Notes under the pieces: generated by a model | What the model was told of the DNA's origin: nothing | Seen by the model: only the letters and a program-made list of their open reading frames with translations | Database searches by the model: none | Part shown: in pieces, positions 34,294 through 42,975 of the stretch | Layout of the letters: each line of letters begins with the position of its first letter | Numbering within the stretch: the first letter of the stretch is position 1 | Origin: RBG-13-66-14 sp964436465 | Lineage (GTDB): Bacteria > RBG-13-66-14 | NCBI GenBank assembly: GCA_964436465.1 | Contig: CAYTCV010000004.1 | Span: 1-64,000 of the forward strand | Direction of reading: 5' to 3' | DNA length: 64,000 nucleotides | Position numbers and translations under genes: made by a program

Positions 34294-34693
34294 CGGCGCC
34301 GCGTCCCGGTCACGAAAAGACGAATACCCATCCGCCAGGTCGTCTTTCGGGTGACGAAATTCACGAAAAAATTTTTCCTCGTTGTAATCCAAGCCCTTAC
34401 ACCCCCACCGCGGTAAAAAATCCCACTCCCCCCCTTGAGCCTAATTTTTGGGTGTGCTACCATAAATTGCTGTTACATTTGATGTTAACAACTTGTGGAT
34501 AACGTGCGACTCTTGGTTGACAACTCCTCACACCTCCGCACCCGGCCCATGTAAAGCCACGAGTTATAGAAAAATATTCCCCGCGTTTTTTGTGAATAAA
34601 CTGCGCGACCCGGCAGGCTGCTTCAAAATCCCCTCTAAATCAACCTGTATCCTAATCGACATCAACCGGTAAACGACGAACGGATAAAGGCTC
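34294..34693. other. Candidate oriC / dnaA promoter region
   Basis: A 400-nt gene-free stretch upstream of dnaA, richer in A and T than its surroundings. It contains a perfect DnaA box (TGTGGATAA, 34494-34502, inverse of TTATCCACA) and a one-mismatch box (TGTGAATAA, 34591-34599), plus A/T runs near 34365-34375. This is the classic place for oriC. Only two boxes are clear, so it could instead be just an autoregulated dnaA promoter. Confidence 0.5.
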
Positions 34694-35995
34694 ATGGACC
34701 GGCTAAAAGACCTCTGGGCCCAGGTCTCCGGAAACCTGAAACCCCGAATAGACCCGTACCATTACAAATCCTACATCTCCCTCATCAAACCCCGGGAATT
34801 GACCGAGGACCTCGTAACCCTCGAGGTGCCCAACCAGCGCTACGTGGACTGGCTGGGCTCGACCTACCTCGAGCAAATCGCGGGGGAGTTCGCGAGCGTG
34901 TACGGTCGCGAGCTCGAGGTCGTCCTGGTGGCCCGGAGCAATGGCGGGGGAAAGAAGCCGGCCTCGCCCCGCAACCCGTACAATCCCAAGTACACCTTCG
35001 AGAGCTTCGTGGTCGGGCGCGGCAACTCCACCGCCTACGCCGCCGCCCAGGCCGTCGTGGAGCGTCCCGGGCAGATTTATAACCCGCTCTTCATCTACGC
35101 CGGCGTGGGACTGGGTAAAACCCACCTCCTCCACGCCATCGGCCACGAATCCTTCCTGTCGCGCCGGGAGCTCTCCACCGCCTACGTCACCAGCGAGGAA
35201 TTCACCAACGAGTTCATCGAGGCCATCCGCTACGACCACTCCTCGGACCTGCGGGCCAAGTACCGCAACCTGGACATCCTGTTAATCGACGACCTCCAGT
35301 TTCTGGCCGGAAAAGAGGCGACGCTGGAGGAGCTCTTCCACACCTTCAACACCCTGTACAACAACTCGAAGCAAATCGTCTTCACCTCGGACCGTCCGCC
35401 GGCGGAGATTAAGCTCGACGAGCGGCTGGTAACCCGTTTTGAATGGGGACTGGTCATCGACATCCAGCCGCCGGACATCGAAACCCGAATAGCCATCATC
35501 CAGGCCAAGGCCGAAAACGAGGGCATCCACCTCCCCGACGAGGTGGTCGACCTCATCGCCCAGCGGGTACGGACGAATATCCGCACCATCGAGGGGGCGA
35601 TTCTGCGGCTCACGGCCTTCAGCGCCATCAGCGAGCAGCCGATTTCCGCCAAAATGGCCCGCGAGGCTCTGTCCAATATCCTCGGCCGCGAGACCCCCCG
35701 GGTCTCCATCGGGACGATTCAGCGGGTGGTCTGCGACCACTTTGAGGTGGCGCTGGGTGAACTCTTATCCAAAACGCGCAACGCCTCGGTCGTTTTCCCG
35801 CGGCAGGTGGCCATGTACCTGGCGCGAAACCTGACCGACGCAAAGCTCCATGAAATCGGGCTCCAGTTCGGCGGACGCGACCACTCCACCGTCATCCACA
35901 GCTACAACAAAATACGCGACGTGGTGGAAAACGACACCGATACGGCCGCCCTGGTGAGCAAGCTGGAACGTATCGCCAGCGCCGGCGGCGATTAA
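34694..35995 (+). CDS. dnaA: Chromosomal replication initiator protein
   Basis: A 433-residue DnaA. Domain I covers ~1-80 (LKDLWAQVSGNLKPRI, then YVDWLGSTYLEQIAGEF) and domain II is very short. The AAA+ domain has Walker A GVGLGKTH near residue 138 and Walker B ILLIDDLQF near 197. Domain IV at the end carries the DNA-binding signature GGRDHSTVIHSYNKI. The length is typical for a DnaA with a short linker. The expected dnaN is not downstream; a secreted protease gene follows after a hairpin. The start ATG has AAAGG upstream. Confidence 0.98.
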   Translation: MDRLKDLWAQVSGNLKPRIDPYHYKSYISLIKPRELTEDLVTLEVPNQRYVDWLGSTYLEQIAGEFASVYGRELEVVLVARSNGGGKKPASPRNPYNPKYTFESFVVGRGNSTAYAAAQAVVERPGQIYNPLFIYAGVGLGKTHLLHAIGHESFLSRRELSTAYVTSEEFTNEFIEAIRYDHSSDLRAKYRNLDILLIDDLQFLAGKEATLEELFHTFNTLYNNSKQIVFTSDRPPAEIKLDERLVTRFEWGLVIDIQPPDIETRIAIIQAKAENEGIHLPDEVVDLIAQRVRTNIRTIEGAILRLTAFSAISEQPISAKMAREALSNILGRETPRVSIGTIQRVVCDHFEVALGELLSKTRNASVVFPRQVAMYLARNLTDAKLHEIGLQFGGRDHSTVIHSYNKIRDVVENDTDTAALVSKLERIASAGGD

Positions 35996-36019
35996 ATCCT
36001 GTGTTATTGCGACAAACAG

Positions 36020-36041
36020 AAAGGGGGGTACACCCCCTTTT
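36020..36041 (+). terminator. Probable terminator after dnaA
   Basis: AAAGGGGG (36020-36027), loop GTACA, CCCCCTTT (36033-36040), with only a short T run after it. The rest of the gap to 36240 is AT-rich and holds the promoter of the next gene; nothing else is seen. Confidence 0.6.
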
Positions 36042-36142
36042 CGCATGTTTCCTGCGTTCAATAATAAGGACCTCGCTTTATCTCCGGAGTGATACATCGG
36101 CAAAAGGCAGAGCTGTCAATCCTTTCTCGCTCGAAGATTAAT

Positions 36143-36171
36143 TTGACAATTTGGTATTTTTCCGCTAGGTT
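36143..36171 (+). promoter_or_regulatory. Promoter of the subtilase gene
   Basis: TTGACA (36143-36148), exact 17-nt spacer, TAGGTT (36166-36171). A GGAGGT site (36232-36237) precedes the ATG at 36241. Confidence 0.75.
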
Positions 36172-36240
36172 AGCCGTTGAAGATTGTTTGTGTTACGCCA
36201 GTCCTTAACGACAACATAACCGCTTCCAAATGGAGGTCTT

Positions 36241-38997
36241 ATGCGGAAGCTATTGATATTGTTGGTATTAGTTTTAGCCTTCAGCTCCATGGCCGTGGAG
36301 CCCCAGGCCAAGCTAACCGAATATCTGCAGGGCTACTTGGCCACGAGCACCGATAATGAGCTGCTCCCCTGCTACATTACCCTGCAGACCCAGCTCGACC
36401 GTGCGACGACGGCCCAACTCTGGCTCGGTCGCACGAGGGACCAGGCTCGGGCTGCCGTCACCGGCTGGCTCAAGAACGTGGCCTCGGCCGAGCAGGAGGG
36501 CCTGCTGCGGTGGCTGACCGCCAATCAGACCAACGGCTCGGTGGGCGCCTATCGCCCCTTCTGGATTTCCAACTTCGTCTACGCCGAGCTGACCCCGAAA
36601 GCCATCCTCGAAGTGGCCCAAAGGCCCGAGGTGGCACGCATCACCCGCGGGGCCGACGGCGACGGCCAGTGGATAGGTCTCGGATTCAAGGCCGGCGAGA
36701 GCGCCGAGCCCGTCACCGTGTACGACAACGGCCGCGAAATCGCCTGGGGTGTGGATAAGGTCAACGCTCCCGCCGTCTGGGACCTGGGGTACACCGGCGC
36801 GGGAGTCTCCGTGGTAATCGGCGACACGGGCCAGCGCTACACGCACCAGGACCTCTACAGCCACTACGACCCCTCCATCAGCTACGACTATTCGGACAAC
36901 GACCCCGACCCCTATTTCTCGTCCGGTGAGGAGCACGGCACGCACTGCGCGGGCAGCGTGGGCTCCGACGGCACCGCCGGGACCCAGGCCGGCGTGGCGC
37001 CCGAATACAACTACGGCGCCCACCGCCTCTACATGTACGGTAACCACCAGGGCGAGCTGTCCGTGTGGGCCTCCTGGCAGGGGGCCGTGGATTTCGGCGC
37101 GGACGTGGTCTCCAACTCCCTGGGCTGGATAGACTCCTGGAATCCGGATAAACCCACCTGGCGCACCAACGCCCAGAACACCATCGCCGCCGGCACCGCC
37201 CTGGTCATCGCCGCCGGCAACGAGGGCCCCGGCCCCATGACGCTGCGCACACCGGGCAACGTGCCCGAGGTTATCTGCGTGGGCGCCACCGACGTCAACG
37301 ATGTCATCGCCGGTTTTTCCAGCCGCGGCCCCACCGATGAATGGGGCGATGACGACTGCATCAAGCCCGACGTGTCCGCCCCCGGCGTCAACATCAAGAG
37401 CTGCTACATCTCCTCGGACACCGCGTATCAGGACGGGTGGAACGGCACGTCCATGGCGACCCCCCACGTCGCCGGCGCCTGCGCCCTCCTGCTGGATGCC
37501 GACCCGACGCTGACGCCCGAGGAGCTCAAGCAGGTCCTGGAGGACACCGCCGTGGACCTGGGCGATGTGGGCAAGGACAACGACTACGGCTCGGGGCGCA
37601 TCGACGTCCTGGCCGCGGTGGAATCCCTGGGCGGTCCTCCCCCCGAGGAACCCAGCTTCGAGCTCGGCGACGTGGCCGTCACCTCGGACACCGATTCCGA
37701 CGGCCTCATCGAGCCCGGTGAGTCCATCGAAATAGAGGTTAGCATCAACAACGTCGGCGAGGGCTCCGGTCCGAGCACCACGGGTACCCTCACCTGCTCC
37801 AGCCCCGACGTCACCATCACCGACGGCGACGGCGACTTCGGCACCATCCCCGCCGGCGACACCGGCTCCTCCACCTTCGGCTTCGACGTGAGCGCCGGGG
37901 CCGGGTCCCCCAACTCATTCGAGTTCACCCTGACGGTGCAGTCCCAGGGCTTCGACTCCCAGGACCTCTTCTTCACCCTCTTCTCACCGGCCGATATGAT
38001 AGACGACGACGTGGAGGACGGTGAGTGGTACTGGACCCATGACGGCGACAACGACGCATGGCACGTCGAAGACTACCGCTCGCATTCGCCTACACACTCG
38101 TGGAAGTGCGGGGGCATTGGGAGTGATAATTACGGCAACGACATCAACGCCTGCCTCTACTCGCCGCCGGTGTACATCAACCCCGCCGCCGCGGAGCTGC
38201 GCTACTGGACCTGGTACGAGCTGCAGTTCAGCCACGACATTGGCTACGTCGATATCAACGACGGCTCCGGCTGGCTCCAGATAGAAGAGCACGACGGCAC
38301 CCAGTACACATGGACGGAATGGGCGCTCAACCTGGACGCCTACGCCGACACGGTGGTGCAACTGCGATTCCGGTTCGTCTCCGACTCCGATGACATTACG
38401 AACGAGGGCTGGTACGTGGACGACATCCAGGTGAGCGTGCCCGAAGAACCGAGCGCTTCCTGGGTCGCCATCGAGCCGAAAATCACCTCGGACGGCGTCA
38501 TGCTGACCTGGACCGCCGACTCCGGCTTTGCCGGCTTCAACATTTACCGCGCCGAGCAAGGTGACAGCTCAAGGCTCCGCCTCAACACCGAATCGCTCCA
38601 GGGCGGCACCATCGGGGCCTGGCTCGACCGGCCCCAGGAAGGTGACTACAACTACTACATCGAGGGCATCAAATCCGACGGAACCACCGTTTCCTACGGT
38701 CCCGCCGAGGTGTCCTACCGTCCGACCGCCGATATGGCCCTGGCGCTCGAAAGTCCCTTCCCGAATCCGACATCCGGCAGGGTCAACTTCTCCTTCACCC
38801 TGCCCGAGACGCAGGACGTGACCCTGGCCGTCTTCGACCTGGCCGGGCGCCGCGTTTCGACCATCCAGACCGGCGAGCTGGCCGCGGGCCGACACATCCT
38901 GGCCTGGGATGGAAGCAGCGCCAGCGCGGGCGTGTACATCATCCGCCTGGTGGCCGCTGAAGGCATGCTCACCCAGCGGTTCATCATCGCCCGGTAA
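36241..38997 (+). CDS. Secreted subtilisin-like (S8) multidomain protease with Por-type sorting tail
   Basis: A 918-residue exported serine protease. The signal peptide is MRKLLILLVLVLAFSSMA. The S8 catalytic set is Asp in VVIGDTG near 195, His in EEHGTHCAG near 232, Asn in AAGNEGPG near 327 and Ser in NGTSMATPHVAG near 404. After the peptidase come a CARDB-like beta domain (~475-575), a MAM/jelly-roll-like domain (~595-735, VEDGEWYWTHDGDND), an Fn3-like module (~740-835) and a C-terminal sorting domain (~840-918) with LPETQ, DLAGRRV, AAGRH and terminal RFIIAR. The N-terminal propeptide spans ~20-150. Regulated by its own promoter. By family it degrades extracellular protein; secretion through a T9SS-like route is inferred from the tail. 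Confidence 0.94.
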   Translation: MRKLLILLVLVLAFSSMAVEPQAKLTEYLQGYLATSTDNELLPCYITLQTQLDRATTAQLWLGRTRDQARAAVTGWLKNVASAEQEGLLRWLTANQTNGSVGAYRPFWISNFVYAELTPKAILEVAQRPEVARITRGADGDGQWIGLGFKAGESAEPVTVYDNGREIAWGVDKVNAPAVWDLGYTGAGVSVVIGDTGQRYTHQDLYSHYDPSISYDYSDNDPDPYFSSGEEHGTHCAGSVGSDGTAGTQAGVAPEYNYGAHRLYMYGNHQGELSVWASWQGAVDFGADVVSNSLGWIDSWNPDKPTWRTNAQNTIAAGTALVIAAGNEGPGPMTLRTPGNVPEVICVGATDVNDVIAGFSSRGPTDEWGDDDCIKPDVSAPGVNIKSCYISSDTAYQDGWNGTSMATPHVAGACALLLDADPTLTPEELKQVLEDTAVDLGDVGKDNDYGSGRIDVLAAVESLGGPPPEEPSFELGDVAVTSDTDSDGLIEPGESIEIEVSINNVGEGSGPSTTGTLTCSSPDVTITDGDGDFGTIPAGDTGSSTFGFDVSAGAGSPNSFEFTLTVQSQGFDSQDLFFTLFSPADMIDDDVEDGEWYWTHDGDNDAWHVEDYRSHSPTHSWKCGGIGSDNYGNDINACLYSPPVYINPAAAELRYWTWYELQFSHDIGYVDINDGSGWLQIEEHDGTQYTWTEWALNLDAYADTVVQLRFRFVSDSDDITNEGWYVDDIQVSVPEEPSASWVAIEPKITSDGVMLTWTADSGFAGFNIYRAEQGDSSRLRLNTESLQGGTIGAWLDRPQEGDYNYYIEGIKSDGTTVSYGPAEVSYRPTADMALALESPFPNPTSGRVNFSFTLPETQDVTLAVFDLAGRRVSTIQTGELAAGRHILAWDGSSASAGVYIIRLVAAEGMLTQRFIIAR

Positions 38998-39020
38998 CGC
39001 ACGCTCCGAGAGCTAAAGTA

Positions 39021-39049
39021 AAGGCGGCCCATACGGGTCGCCTTTTTTA
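39021..39049 (+). terminator. Terminator after the subtilase gene
   Basis: AAGGCGGCCC (39021-39030), loop ATAC, GGGTCGCCTT (39035-39044, one G-U pair), then T run. Confidence 0.88.
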
Positions 39050-39174
39050 TAGCGCAGATATGGTAAATGGACGCCGGTTCGCAATCGGGGAAACAAGGCC
39101 GTGTCCAAACCGAGCGTGCTCGATTTCGCCCGGTCGTTCCACGGTGACCCTACCGCCTCCCGGCCCCTCGGCAG

Positions 39175-39918
39175 TCAGACCCGCACGAATGTCAGGTACA
39201 TGTGCGTGTGCTCGCGCCCGGCGGGTTCGCCGAGAAGGTTGCCGTGGGCGTCCACGATGGAAAGGCCGTGCCGCGCGCCCATCCGGACCAGCTCGTGGAC
39301 GGCGTAATTGCGGAGGTTCATCTCCCGGGCGTGGCGCTCCCCGGAGGGTGAAACCCAGAGCCAGCGGCCGGTCATGCGACCGGTGAGGTAATCGGGCTCG
39401 GAATCCTCGATAAGTAGCCACCCGAGCCTGGCGTCGCCTCGCTTCCGCTGGAAATTGTACAGCAGGCCGTCGCGGTTGAGCAGGGACATGACCAGGCGGC
39501 CGCCGGGTCGGAGGAGTCGGGACCATTCGGCCATCGCCCGCTCGTTCTCGTCCTCGTCGGCGAAGTAGCCGAAGCTGGTCCAGATGTTGATGACCGCGTC
39601 GAAGGCGCCCTTCCCCAGGCCCGTCTCACGCATGTCGGCCTGGACGAAAACCGCCGGCAGTCCACGAGCGCGTTCTTCAGCCCGTTCGAGATATTTTGGG
39701 CAGAAATCCACCCCCGTCACCTCCACCCCCCGGCGCGCCAGGGGGATGGAGTGCCGCCCGACGCCGCAACAGATGTCGGCCAACCTGGACCCCGGATGCA
39801 GCCTGAGCTGCCGCCACAGGTAATCGACCTCTTCCACGGGGGCCTCAGCGCCCGCCGGGCCGAAGCCGCCCTCGAGCCAGACGTCGTCGAAGAACGTCTC
39901 CCACCACTCTGCGGTCAT
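39175..39918 (-). CDS. SAM-dependent class I methyltransferase
   Basis: A 247-residue Rossmann methyltransferase. Motif I is LADICCGVGRHSIPLARRG near residue 50, motif II VTGVDFCPKYLERAEE near 70 and motif IV AVINIWTSFGYFADEDEN near 118. The C-terminal beta region has the pattern SEPDYLTGRMTGRWLW seen in the small-molecule methyltransferase_25/ubiE-like group. The ATG at 39918 is 16 nt after the MFS gene; a GGAGG site lies in that gap. A longer open frame upstream runs into the MFS gene and is rejected. The substrate is unknown. Confidence 0.85.
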   Translation of the reverse strand: MTAEWWETFFDDVWLEGGFGPAGAEAPVEEVDYLWRQLRLHPGSRLADICCGVGRHSIPLARRGVEVTGVDFCPKYLERAEERARGLPAVFVQADMRETGLGKGAFDAVINIWTSFGYFADEDENERAMAEWSRLLRPGGRLVMSLLNRDGLLYNFQRKRGDARLGWLLIEDSEPDYLTGRMTGRWLWVSPSGERHAREMNLRNYAVHELVRMGARHGLSIVDAHGNLLGEPAGREHTHMYLTFVRV

Positions 39919-39934
39919 CCTAGACCAACCTCCG

Positions 39935-41122
39935 TCAATCCGCCGCCCGCTCGGGAATGGTCGGACGCCGACGCATTCTCGCCCCCATGATGGAATAGAA
40001 GAGGGCCCCGGACACCGCGACCGCCGCGGCGATGACCACGGCCGGCCAGAAATTATGCGTAAGGTCATAAACCAGGCCGCCGATGAATGGACCGAGGGTG
40101 CCGGATAGTCCGTAGGCCAGCGAGACGCGGGCGTAGACGCGGCCGAAATTCTCCGGCCGGTACTCGTCCGAGGTCTGGGTGGCGTAGAGCACCATGGCCG
40201 CGCCGAAGTTGAAGCCCACACAAGCCGCGACGATTAAAAACAGCCACCCTGCCCCGGCGACCGGCAGCAGCAGCAGGATGGAAACGGCCAGAAGCGACAG
40301 GGAAAGCACACTGGCCGGGCCGCGGCCGAAACGGTCGGCGATGAGTCCCCACCCGATGCGGCCCAGCGCGTTACCCGCCGCCAGTGCGCTCACCGAGGCG
40401 GCCGCGAAAAACTCCTCGGCCCCGGCCGACAGGCCCAACCGTTTCAGGTTTCCGATAATCAGCAGTCCGGCGAAGGTCCCGGCGAACATAGACCCGAACA
40501 GACGCCAGAAGCGGGGGTCGCGGCGGATTCGGGGGAGCGCGTCGGGCGCCGGCGGCGCGGGGCCGTCGGGCGGATTGGCCAGCAGGCTTCCGCCGACGAG
40601 AATCAACGCCCCGTAAACGACGCCGACCCAGAGGAAGATGTCCAGTGGTGTCAGTCCGTCGCCCAGCAGCCCCTCGATGAGGTTTGACAGAACGATGGCC
40701 CCGCCCCCGAATCCGGCCACCGCCACCCCGGTCACCAGCCCCTTCCTCTTCGGGAACCAGCGGACCGCCGTGGAGATGGGGCAGAGATACACGAAGCCGA
40801 GACCCGTCCCGGCCACCACCCCGTATCCCGCCAGGAGCAGGGGAAAGCGGCCACCGGAGAAATAGGCCGTCAGTAGCCCCGCCGCGAACAGGCAGCCTCC
40901 GATGAGGGTGGGCCGCCTCGGGCCCCGGCGGTCGAGGAGCGGCCCCGCGAAGAGCATCGTCAGGGCGAACGCCGCGATGTTCACCCCGAAGATGAGCTGG
41001 GCCTGCCATTCGAAGAGGCCGTACTCGTCGGTCAGGGCGCGCGCCAGGTTGCTCCAGGCGTAAATCCCGCCGATGCAGAGCTGGACCAGGACCACAACGG
41101 CGAGAATGAGCCAGCGGCGCAT
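39935..41122 (-). CDS. MFS transporter, OFA (oxalate/formate antiporter-like) family
   Basis: A 395-residue 12-TM transporter. The N-terminus (IGGIYAWSNLARALTDEYGL) and the loop between TM2 and TM3 (AGPLLDRRGPRRP) are typical of OFA proteins such as OxlT, and GLGFVYLCPISTAVRWFPKRKGLVTGVAVAGFGGG is the family hallmark region (given here in part). Most OFA proteins move organic anions; the exact substrate cannot be told. The methyltransferase gene follows 16 nt later on the same strand. The ATG is at the usual N-terminal position. Confidence 0.88.
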   Translation of the reverse strand: MRRWLILAVVVLVQLCIGGIYAWSNLARALTDEYGLFEWQAQLIFGVNIAAFALTMLFAGPLLDRRGPRRPTLIGGCLFAAGLLTAYFSGGRFPLLLAGYGVVAGTGLGFVYLCPISTAVRWFPKRKGLVTGVAVAGFGGGAIVLSNLIEGLLGDGLTPLDIFLWVGVVYGALILVGGSLLANPPDGPAPPAPDALPRIRRDPRFWRLFGSMFAGTFAGLLIIGNLKRLGLSAGAEEFFAAASVSALAAGNALGRIGWGLIADRFGRGPASVLSLSLLAVSILLLLPVAGAGWLFLIVAACVGFNFGAAMVLYATQTSDEYRPENFGRVYARVSLAYGLSGTLGPFIGGLVYDLTHNFWPAVVIAAAVAVSGALFYSIMGARMRRRPTIPERAAD

Positions 41123-41216
41123 CGGGCAATCCGTCCTTCAGTCCCCCGAGTCGTCGGTAAAAATGCAACCGCCGCCGCCCGACGCGACGCCGGATGTGCG
41201 TCCGAAAAAAATTAAA

Positions 41217-42851
41217 TCACAGCTCCGATTCGGAAGCGCCGCGCAGCAGCAGAATCGGCTCCTCGATTCCACACCGGATTCTATCCGAGACGTAGAGGTG
41301 GAAGTAACGACCGACGTTGTTCAGGAGAGAATCGAGGTCCACCGGCGGACGCCATTCCGCGACCATCACCTCCCGGAAGCTGTCGAACCACTCGTCGGCG
41401 GAGAGATACTGATTGATGCCGTGGTAGATGAAACCCGTTTCCGGCACGGGCGTCTGGGTGATGAGGACGACGAAGTCCACCGGTTTTCCCCGGATGTATT
41501 CCAGGTCGCCGGGGTTCGACGCTCGGTACCGGTTGCACTTGGGGCGGTCGTGGGAATCTATGGTGGGCAGGTCCCCGAAATACGGCACGACCCCCATGTC
41601 CATGGTCACCAGCCAGGAGTCGGAGAGCTTGGTTTCGTCGATGAACTCTCCCAGCTGCTCCGCGGGTGAACCGGGGTGATTGTAGTGGTAGACCACGTAG
41701 GACCACCAACCCAGAAAACCGGACCAGAGGGTGAAACCGAGCAGGAGGGTGCCGACGGCCAGCCCCCGGCGCCGGTGAAAGAACGCGGGTAGCACGGCCA
41801 GTGTGCAGACCAGAGCCGTGGCGGCCGAGGGGAGCCACAGACGGCCCACCCCGATGGGGTCGCCGGCGAAGAACAGAACGCCGAGGTGGTCCAGGGCCAG
41901 CCCGACCAGTAACAACCTGAGGGGGGTGGTCAGCCGGTGAGTCCGGTCCCCACCGCTCCCGTTCTCACCCTCCTTCCTGCGCCGGACCAGGAAGTAGATG
42001 AAACCGGCGTAAACCAGGGCGAGGCCGGGCGTGCGGATAAACTCCCACAGAACACGGAGAAAACCCTCCTTGAAGCCCCAGAAACTGAACATTATACCCA
42101 ACGCAGGGACTTTCACCCCGGCGCTGGTGGGCAGAATCTGCCAGTAGACGAGCGCCACGGCGACGAAGAAGACCAGGCCGGGCAGCGCTCCCAGCTTGAC
42201 CCGCAGCACGTCGCGCCAGCCGATGCTCGACCGTTTCGACGCCCAGCACCAGCCGATGACGAATCCCAGCACGGCAAGGTCGATGAAGGCGTCGGGCCGG
42301 GTGACCAGGTGCAATCCGGCGGCCAGGCCCAGGGCCGTGCTGAGCTTGTCGCGCAGGAAATCCCGGAGCGCGAAGCGGAGCAGAAGGAGGAAGGAGAAGA
42401 GGTTCAGCGCCGTCTCGAGGCCGTTCACCGACCCGAGGAGCGACGTGGTAAAGACGAGGAAAACCCCGGCCAGGGCGAGGGATGAGCCGTGGGAGAACGT
42501 GGGTCGCAGACGGCGCAGAATCCCCGCGGCCTGGACCACCGACAGGAGGAGAAACAGGAAGCCCAGCGCCTTGGCCCAAACCAGCGGTTGGATGCCGAGC
42601 CAGAAGGCGGGGGTCAGCAGGAGAAGCCATAGATGGCTGGAAAATGAGTTGGTGGGGAGCTCTCCGTCGCCGGCGCTCGGATTGGGCAGCTCGCCCCGCG
42701 AAAGCTGCCGCGCCCCCGAGAGGTAGATGTAGGCGTCATCGAAGGAATAGGCCCCCAGCTCGTAAATTACGACGAGGGCCAGGCCGATTTCCACGGCGAT
42801 GACCAGCCACCAGATGCCCCGGATTTCCCGGACCGCGGACAGTAGACGCAC
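41217..42851 (-). CDS. GT-C-like polytopic membrane protein (copy 1)
   Basis: A 544-residue membrane protein with ~10-11 TM segments and a soluble C-terminal part (~430-544). The first extracytoplasmic loop carries FDDAYIYLSGARQL, with the paired Asp expected of GT-C glycosyltransferases that use polyprenyl-phosphate sugars. A TRPDAFIDLAVLG motif lies near residue 195. I chose the GTG at 42851 because of a GGGAG site. The neighbouring gene is a clear paralogue with the same DDAYIYL and TRPDAFI motifs. A role in glycosylating surface polymers or secreted proteins is inferred; donor and acceptor are unknown. Confidence 0.78.
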   Translation of the reverse strand: MRLLSAVREIRGIWWLVIAVEIGLALVVIYELGAYSFDDAYIYLSGARQLSRGELPNPSAGDGELPTNSFSSHLWLLLLTPAFWLGIQPLVWAKALGFLFLLLSVVQAAGILRRLRPTFSHGSSLALAGVFLVFTTSLLGSVNGLETALNLFSFLLLLRFALRDFLRDKLSTALGLAAGLHLVTRPDAFIDLAVLGFVIGWCWASKRSSIGWRDVLRVKLGALPGLVFFVAVALVYWQILPTSAGVKVPALGIMFSFWGFKEGFLRVLWEFIRTPGLALVYAGFIYFLVRRRKEGENGSGGDRTHRLTTPLRLLLVGLALDHLGVLFFAGDPIGVGRLWLPSAATALVCTLAVLPAFFHRRRGLAVGTLLLGFTLWSGFLGWWSYVVYHYNHPGSPAEQLGEFIDETKLSDSWLVTMDMGVVPYFGDLPTIDSHDRPKCNRYRASNPGDLEYIRGKPVDFVVLITQTPVPETGFIYHGINQYLSADEWFDSFREVMVAEWRPPVDLDSLLNNVGRYFHLYVSDRIRCGIEEPILLLRGASESEL

Positions 42852-42975
42852 TTTCCGTCTCCCGCGTGGACGTTCCGGTGATTGTAGCACGTCGGGAATC
42901 CGCCCGGGAGAGGCGATTCACAACGTCGAAGCAACCGTGAGTGAATGACACCCGATACCGGCCCCCGGACCCGAT

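Noticed and set aside
38799..38820. LPETQ near the subtilase C-terminus as a sortase signal
   Set aside because: No TM helix or basic tail follows; LPET is part of the Por-type beta-sandwich, and the other tailed protein has LPETA in the same place.
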